Assembly (NCBI RefSeq): GCF_020085105.1
Contig: NC_058064.1
Coordinates: forward strand, 17,057,823 to 17,121,822
Length of the DNA stretch: 64,000 bases
Source: Siniperca chuatsi
Taxonomy: Eukaryota; Chordata; Actinopteri; Centrarchiformes; Sinipercidae
Direction: 5' to 3'
In this document: positions 58,401 to 64,000 of the stretch, piece after piece
Layout: each line of letters begins with the position of its first letter
Position numbering within the stretch: the stretch's first letter is position 1
The notes under the pieces: model-generated
What the model was told of the DNA's origin: nothing
The model's input: only the letters and a program-made list of their open reading frames with translations
The model's database searches: none
Program-made: the position numbers and the translations under genes

Positions 58401-61400
58401 ATGTCTCGGGCTGCGGAAAGACTCAGACTGCTGATCAATCATCTCGATCGATCACCCGCTGATATCGTATCCTTTTATTCTGCTTTGTCAATATACTATA
58501 TCATCAAGGCTCCACATAGCAGAACATGTTGATATGTTAGCCGACAGCTCGACACCTAGCGGCGGACAGCTCTGGTGAACAAGGCCGGGGCACCGCGGCG
58601 CACGGCAGGCCTCCGGGAAAATGACCAGGAATGCAAGAATAATTTAATGGTATTATTTTTTATGAATGCTTTATTAATATTAATTAATGAATTTTGGTTC
58701 TTGCCATCATAGGCACAGTAACGGTAACACCGTTATTTTGAATTGAGGCTCCCGCCATTGTTTCTGTAAGTTAATGTTATAGTTGTAGGTAAAGGTTTAA
58801 AGTCGAGCAATTTAAGAGGTTTACAAAACTGTAAATGTATTTGTAACAGTAAATTGAAGGCTTTGAAATTGTGTTTTATACAGCAACAGTTATTCCTGTG
58901 AAGGGTATATCTATTCGGTTGAAACACACTAGCTTAAAATAACGAACGCTAGTGTGTTTTTAGGTCAGTTGGAAGCCTATTAGCTTAAGCATTTTATCTA
59001 AATGAATATGTTAAATAAGAAATTCGAATGGGTTTCTATTTCTTTTACTTTTCTCACTGTCTTAACGGGCTTTCAGTTGTTACTGTTGCCCCTTTTCCTT
59101 GACTGATTTTGTTCAGAGAGCTGCACCAACTTCTGCTCAAACCTTCGCCGTCAGTCACCCACAGAGACTGAGGTAGGGACACCTTCAGATTTAGCTGACA
59201 CTGTAATTCCAACACCTCAACAGTTGCCTCTGGCTAAATGTTTTCGTATCCACAATATGTGATACATTTATCATTCACCTTTGACACAGTTTCTCCACTG
59301 CTCCCTTCGATCACGTCTCTTATAATGTCCCGCTTTTCTGCTGTCTGTGTGTCATAGCAGTAACAGCTGGTGGTGCATTCAGTTTGATTTATTCAGAGGA
59401 CAACAACAAAGCAAGCCCTGTTGTTAAGCTAGTTTAGTGGGAGTTCATGTTTCATGTTAGAAAAAGATAAAAGTTCCAGAGAAGTCTCACATGTCCTGCG
59501 TGTTATTAGGTAGCGACTTTTTTTCTTAGCCATCACCTGGAATTTACTGAAAATCCAAATGACTTGAATGCAACACACTGTCTATCAATCATTTCCCCTC
59601 TACTGTAGCTTTTCATTCCAACTAAACATTGAAGTAACTAACATATGGTGATATAGTTGTGTGTTACCACTCTTTTTGGTAGATACACCTTTGATACCGA
59701 CCTGCTGACCCCAGAACAGCGACTCTCCTATGAGGAAAATGGCTTCCTCCTCATCAAGAATCTGGTGTCTGATGAGGACATAAATGGTTTCAGGTGACCA
59801 TCAGAAACTCTGACAACTGTAAAGAAAAAAAAGCTTTTCTCCCAGCATATAAGCATAAAAACATCACTGTTAGTAACTGCAGTAATTGAACTTTAAAACT
59901 TCTAAAAATAAGATTTACTATGATAAACCCATTATTGAGAGCCGCACACTCATTAAACATTAAGTGTCTCTAAGGATATTGTTATCTTGTATATTTGCAT
60001 CAAAATGACCTGTAGCTGTATTGTGAGGTGCTGACCGTGATCTGGGTGTGTTCTTCTGTGTGTGCGTTCTTCAGGACGGAGTTTGAACGGATCTGTCGAC
60101 AGGAAGTGAAGGTTCCCGGTCTGGTGGTGATGAGGGACTTAGCAATCGCTAAGTCAGAGTTTGTTCCAGATCAAAAAGCCGTCTCCAAACTCCAGGACTT
60201 CCAGGAAGATCCTAAACTGTTCCGGTACTGCACCTTACCACAGGTACAACACACACACAAGCAGATCAGTTTTAATCTGTTTGGTTTAAAACCTTTTTTT
60301 TTTTAAACTTCTTTCAATTAATACTTGAAGACGCAGTGTGTCACAGTTTAAATATCTTACCTGGAAATGACTGTCAAATTATTTGGTATTTGATACACAG
60401 GTTTTTAAAGCCACTTTGTGCAGACATTGGCGCCCCTTAGTAGTAGTATCAAAAAACACATAGATTTGACCCACTCCCATGATTAACTCAGACTGAAAGC
60501 GTTTTTACCAGGATGTGTAATTTTTCCACAAACAAAAACTTATGCCAACAGAACAACATTTTCTTTTGAAAAGCAACTTAAGTTTGAAATAATTTAAATC
60601 TGAACACTGCTGGACAAAAACTTGTGCTTTTCTGTCAGATTTTGAAGTACATAGAGTGTTTCACTGGACCCAACATCATGGCCATGCACACAATGCTGAT
60701 TAACAAACCTCCTGACGCAGGTATGGAGCAATTCAATAAGATTTACAATTAACTGGTTTTGGTTTGTTTGGAGAACCACTGGAACCTCCTCAGAGATCCC
60801 TTGAACTCAATGTGGGAACTGCTGTATTAAAGAGTTCCTTTTCCCCTTTTAAATTAAGTCTCATCCAATTTTTTTCAAATATCAACCATCCTCACTTCAA
60901 AGTTAAAGGTACCCTGTGCAGTCTTTTAGCAATGCTTTAATGAGTGGGTCGATGTTTTGTTTGTGACGACTTAATACACAGTCCTGCCGCCGGTTTCGCA
61001 CTCTTCCGCTGAACAACAGTTGGTGGTAACACACAAATAAGCATAGTAGTGCAACAACCAACAAAGACAGTGAAGAAGAACACTGTAAGCTAGCAAATAT
61101 GGATGTAAACAATCCAGGATTTAAAATGTTGAAAAAAATCAGCTTTACAAATGTTTTATGAGAAAGGGAATTAACTCAACACGCCTGTCAGGCCTCAAGC
61201 ATAAACACAATGCATTTTGGTGAGAAACGCTGAATGTTAACACAACTTTGTTTATTTACAAGAAAACTTCACAGGGTACCTTTAATTTGCATATTAAGAG
61301 GAAATTAATTAGTCACAATTCTTCTGCAACAGGGCGTAAAAAAGATAAATCCTAGATTTTAAATGTCTGATTTACATGAATTATGACCAGAACAAAAGCA

Positions 61401-63729
61401 AGACATTCCCCAAAATTGAAAAAAGAAACAACAGAGGACAGTATTGTTTATTTAGTTTTTTTAAAACCAGGTTCAGGGGTTTTGAGATGTCTCTCATGTC
61501 TCCTGCTGTTCCAGGTAAGAAGACGTCTCGTCACCCGATGCATCAGGATCTGCATTACTTCCCGTTCCGCCCAGCAGACAGGATCGTCTGCTCTTGGACG
61601 GCAATGGAGAAGGTGAACAGGCAGAACGGCTGCCTGGTCGTCCTGCCGGGAACACACACCAGCACACTGCAGGAGCACGACTACCCCGAGTGGGAGGTAC
61701 ACACACACACACACACACACCAAATTCTACGGGAAGCATGATTACACCTGCTAGGAGGTGCACACACGCATACACTGTCTCGTGGGTCCTCAGGGTGGCG
61801 TAAACAAGATGTACCATGGAGTGCGTGGCTACGACCCACAGCACCCCAGGGTGCACCTGGAGATGGAGAAGGGCGACACCGTTTTCTTCCATCCGCTGCT
61901 GATCCATGGCTCTGGAATGAACCAGACGCAGGGCTTCCGCAAGGTACTACGCTACCCATTATCCAGCATTTTCTTAAACAAACTAGCACCATACTTCATC
62001 AGCTTATTTTTGTGAGTTACAAAAAGCAAATCATCAAAAACGCATGTGATAAAAAATATTATAAATTTAAAGACGACAGTGTGTGTGTGTGTGTGTGTGT
62101 TTCCAGGCCATCTCCTGCCACTATGCCAGCGCTGACTGTTATTACATCGATGTGAAGGGAACCACGCAGGAAAACATAGAGAATGAAGTGAAGGAGATCG
62201 CAGCCAGGAAGTACGCTGTAGGCGACGAAATTACCTTCCAGGTCAGACATTGACATTCACAATATGATATACAAAAGGCTTGAAAGTGTTTGATACAGTT
62301 TGATTACCTCTGGATTTTTAGATATCATATACTGTTTACACACAATCCTACATGACTATATGAGTTTAATCAGACAAAACACAGATATAGGAGAATGAAT
62401 GACAGCACGTACATTGTTGATATTTGGCTTGTCGTTTCTAAATGTGACTGTTGTTTGCAAGCATGCACTTTAAAGCTTAGCTCAATGAGAGGCCAGTGAT
62501 GATAACAAATTTTCCCCTGGAGAAAACCTAGAATCAGAGCCTACAGGTGGAAGGAGGTGGGGCTGATAAAATGAAAGACTTTGCAGTGAGATTGAACAGC
62601 GACAGGTTAAAAAGTCCTGAACTAGCTTTGGACTCTTCACTGTTTTTCATTAAATTCACACAGATAAAAACTGAAAATGAGTGTCGATGCGTGGCGTCTA
62701 AGCTCTGACCTTGTCAGCCCCTGCATGTATGCACTTTAAGCTTAGTGCAATGAGAGAGCAGTGATAACAAATTTAACCCTTAAGGGATTGGACACCTCCG
62801 AACAAGGAGAGGAATGTATTCTGGTGAAATCAATGTGGGGCCATTTTTAAAAGCAACATTTTCACTGGATGCACTCCCAGTGATCCACCTGACATGCAGC
62901 AGCAGCATGAACTCCATCCAATAGCAGCAGCAGTAAAGAGCACTTGAGCACGAGTAACTGTGAGGATGACGTTCTTTAAATAGACTGCTAAGTTCACCAG
63001 AGATGTACACCAACATCTAAGTAGATATTCTACATAATGTTAAGATCACACTTAGCAGAGCAGCTATTTATAAAATGGTAAAATTACAGCAGCATGTTAT
63101 AACTCAAGTCTGGTAGCAATAACAACATGACTAGCTGATGTCTTGTTATTGTTTACAAGCAGAAGATCTGTGAGGAGTACAATAAAATCCCCCATTATGT
63201 GTCTCTGTCATGAGCTACATTTACCTTGCAATCAGCGTCTGCAAAGCAACAAGTATTTGGAAGCTTGTCATTATCATACATATAATGAGATTGAGCTCAC
63301 CAAGCATGTCATAGTGATGCCTCTGTAGAATTCAATTAAATATGATTTGCCTAAGAGCAAATGTAAATAGTGAAAATACTTAGTTTGGGTGAAGGGAAGC
63401 ATTGGGGATGTGATGCTCAGCAATGTCAGCAGTGACAAGCTGTGGGCTAAAGATGAGTGTGAAGGAAAGCAGCCATTTCTTGCGCTTAAAGATGCTCAGT
63501 GCATTGCAGCTTGCTCAAAAAATGTCCATATATCAGTAAACTGACTGATTAGCTCTGGGACATAATGTGGTTGTATAGATAACATGTTAAAGGAAAAAAA
63601 ATCTTGAGACTTTCAGGAATTTTTCTGAAGGTTTGTTTTTGTTGAACTGACCCTTTAACTCTGTTTCACACACAGGATACCTGGGCTTTCCGAGGCCGCC
63701 TGGTGCAAGGAGAGAGGATTTCACTATAA
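58401..63729 (+). CDS. phyh: Phytanoyl-CoA 2-hydroxylase, peroxisomal, complete, 9 exons
   Basis: PHYH is the Fe(II)/2-oxoglutarate oxygenase that starts alpha-oxidation of phytanoyl-CoA in peroxisomes; human loss causes Refsum disease. Exons 58401-58466, 59117-59172, 59683-59793, 60075-60243, 60639-60720, 61515-61696, 61794-61943, 62107-62241 and 63676-63729 total 1005 bases (334 residues; human 338) in consistent phase. The ATG context is GAAAATGT. A perfect PTS2 signal, RLRLLINHL (R7-L-x5-H14-L15), lies within exon 1. Iron ligands are H171 and D173 (HQD) and H260 (LLIHGSG); R271 in GFRK is the 2-oxoglutarate-binding arginine. [33 protein letters not shown] and DLHYFPFRP match PHYH closely, excluding PHYHD1. 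Intron 1 looks U12-type. Repeats abut the exon 6 donor and exon 8 acceptor. Confidence 0.97.
58467..59116 (+). other. phyh: U12-type (minor spliceosome) intron 1 of phyh
   Basis: The donor is GTATCCTTTT (58467-58476), matching the U12 consensus RTATCCTTT. Near the acceptor, TTCCTTGACT (59095-59104) matches the U12 branch site TTCCTTRACY with branch A at 59102, 14 bases before the end of the AG at 59116. Splicing there joins codon 22 to codon 23 in phase 0 and restores protein similarity to human PHYH on both sides. A GC-rich block lies at 58545-58620. Confidence 0.85.
60903..61285. mobile_element. 383-base inverted-repeat element flanked by TTAA in phyh intron 5 (MITE-like)
   Basis: The left end is TTAAAGGTACCCTGTGCAGT (60903 on) and the right end is ACTTCACAGGGTACCTTTAA (to 61285). 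They are inverted copies with one mismatch, and each abuts TTAA. There is no coding potential. The element lies between exons 5 and 6 of phyh in plus orientation relative to nothing known. A diverged relative of the left arm ('aaagccactttgtgcagac') may be present at 60410. Confidence 0.8.
62079..62106 (+). promoter_or_regulatory. phyh: (GT)11-TT-CCAG tract forming the phyh exon 8 acceptor
   Basis: The GT run 62079-62100 is followed directly by TTCCAG and exon 8 at 62107. Read as (TG)10-TTT-CCAG it leaves only a three-T pyrimidine stretch, an unusually weak polypyrimidine tract. Exon 8 is 135 bases, so skipping it would keep the frame and remove residues 273-317. Confidence 0.8.
62462..62778 (+). 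repeat. Direct repeat in phyh intron 8
   Basis: 'gcactttaaagcttagctcaatgagaggccagtgatgataacaaattt' (about 62464-62512) recurs as 'gcactttaagcttagtgcaatgagagagcagtgataacaaattt' (about 62731-62774), 266 bases apart. The rest of intron 8 (62.8-63.67 kb) shows no gene or named repeat. Confidence 0.75.
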
Positions 63730-63754
63730 AGACACCACAGACGTGCCACGATAA

Positions 63755-63760
63755 AATAAA
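63755..63760 (+). terminator. phyh: Possible phyh poly(A) signal
   Basis: AATAAA occurs 26 bases after the TAA stop (in GATAAAATAAAAAAAA). The short distance would give a very short 3'UTR, so a signal beyond the window edge is equally possible. Confidence 0.35.
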
Positions 63761-64000
63761 AAAAAACGCCACGTGATTGCAGGGTGACCAACCAGTGAGC
63801 TGAAATTAGAACAGATTAATATGGTGATTGGATAAGAAGCAACAGGGCATGTTCACACTGGCACAGAAAGTGTTGTCGTATCATGCAATTCCTAATCGTA
63901 ATGGAAGAATGTAATTCTTAGATTACTTAGTTTATTTAATTGAGGCTTTAGAGTTTGTGCTCATTCTAACATTTTTGAAATGTAATCTAGAGCATGTTGT

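Overview
The window is nuclear DNA from a bony fish, probably a spiny-rayed (percomorph) teleost. Genes are split into short exons with GT-AG introns, the proteins are close to their human counterparts, and introns are full of CA/GT microsatellites and short inverted-repeat elements of teleost type. No bacterial, viral or CRISPR feature was seen.

Layout from left to right. Bases 1-1209 are a perfect AT dinucleotide tract running off the edge. A minus-strand gene encoding the N-terminal Kelch propeller of a host cell factor protein (hcfc2-like) has its first three coding exons at 1856-3195 and continues past the left edge. About 1.5 kb from its start lies the likely promoter and noncoding first exon of elk3 (plus strand), an ETS-domain ternary complex factor with coding exons at 8614-12540 and a poly(A) signal near 14334. 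elk3 converges on cdk17 (minus strand), a PCTAIRE kinase whose 16 coding exons (17898-37595) give a complete 527-residue protein. The stretch from 37.6 to about 56.8 kb has no recognisable coding exon. It is best read as the 5' noncoding intron of cdk17, ending in a candidate first exon and promoter near 56.8-57.2 kb. Head-to-head with it is phyh (plus strand, 58401-63729), with nine exons giving a complete 334-residue peroxisomal phytanoyl-CoA hydroxylase.

The four genes do not form a pathway: a chromatin co-regulator, an ERK-responsive transcription factor, a cyclin-Y-type kinase and a peroxisomal fatty acid oxidation enzyme. Human ELK3 and CDK17 are neighbours on 12q23, whereas PHYH is on 10p13, so the cdk17-phyh junction is the unusual adjacency.

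The points most worth a second look are: a textbook U12-type (minor spliceosome) first intron in phyh; a (TG)10-TTT tract directly at the phyh exon 8 acceptor, like the CFTR exon 9 arrangement; repeated juxtaposition of CA/TG repeats with splice sites across three genes; copies of one palindromic element in the facing 3' regions of elk3 and cdk17; several TTAA-flanked inverted-repeat elements; nested elements at 35-36 kb; and a 670-base strand-asymmetric pyrimidine tract in a cdk17 intron. I found no wholly new gene system. Exon coordinates were read by eye from splice sites and reading phase, and repeat boundaries are approximate.
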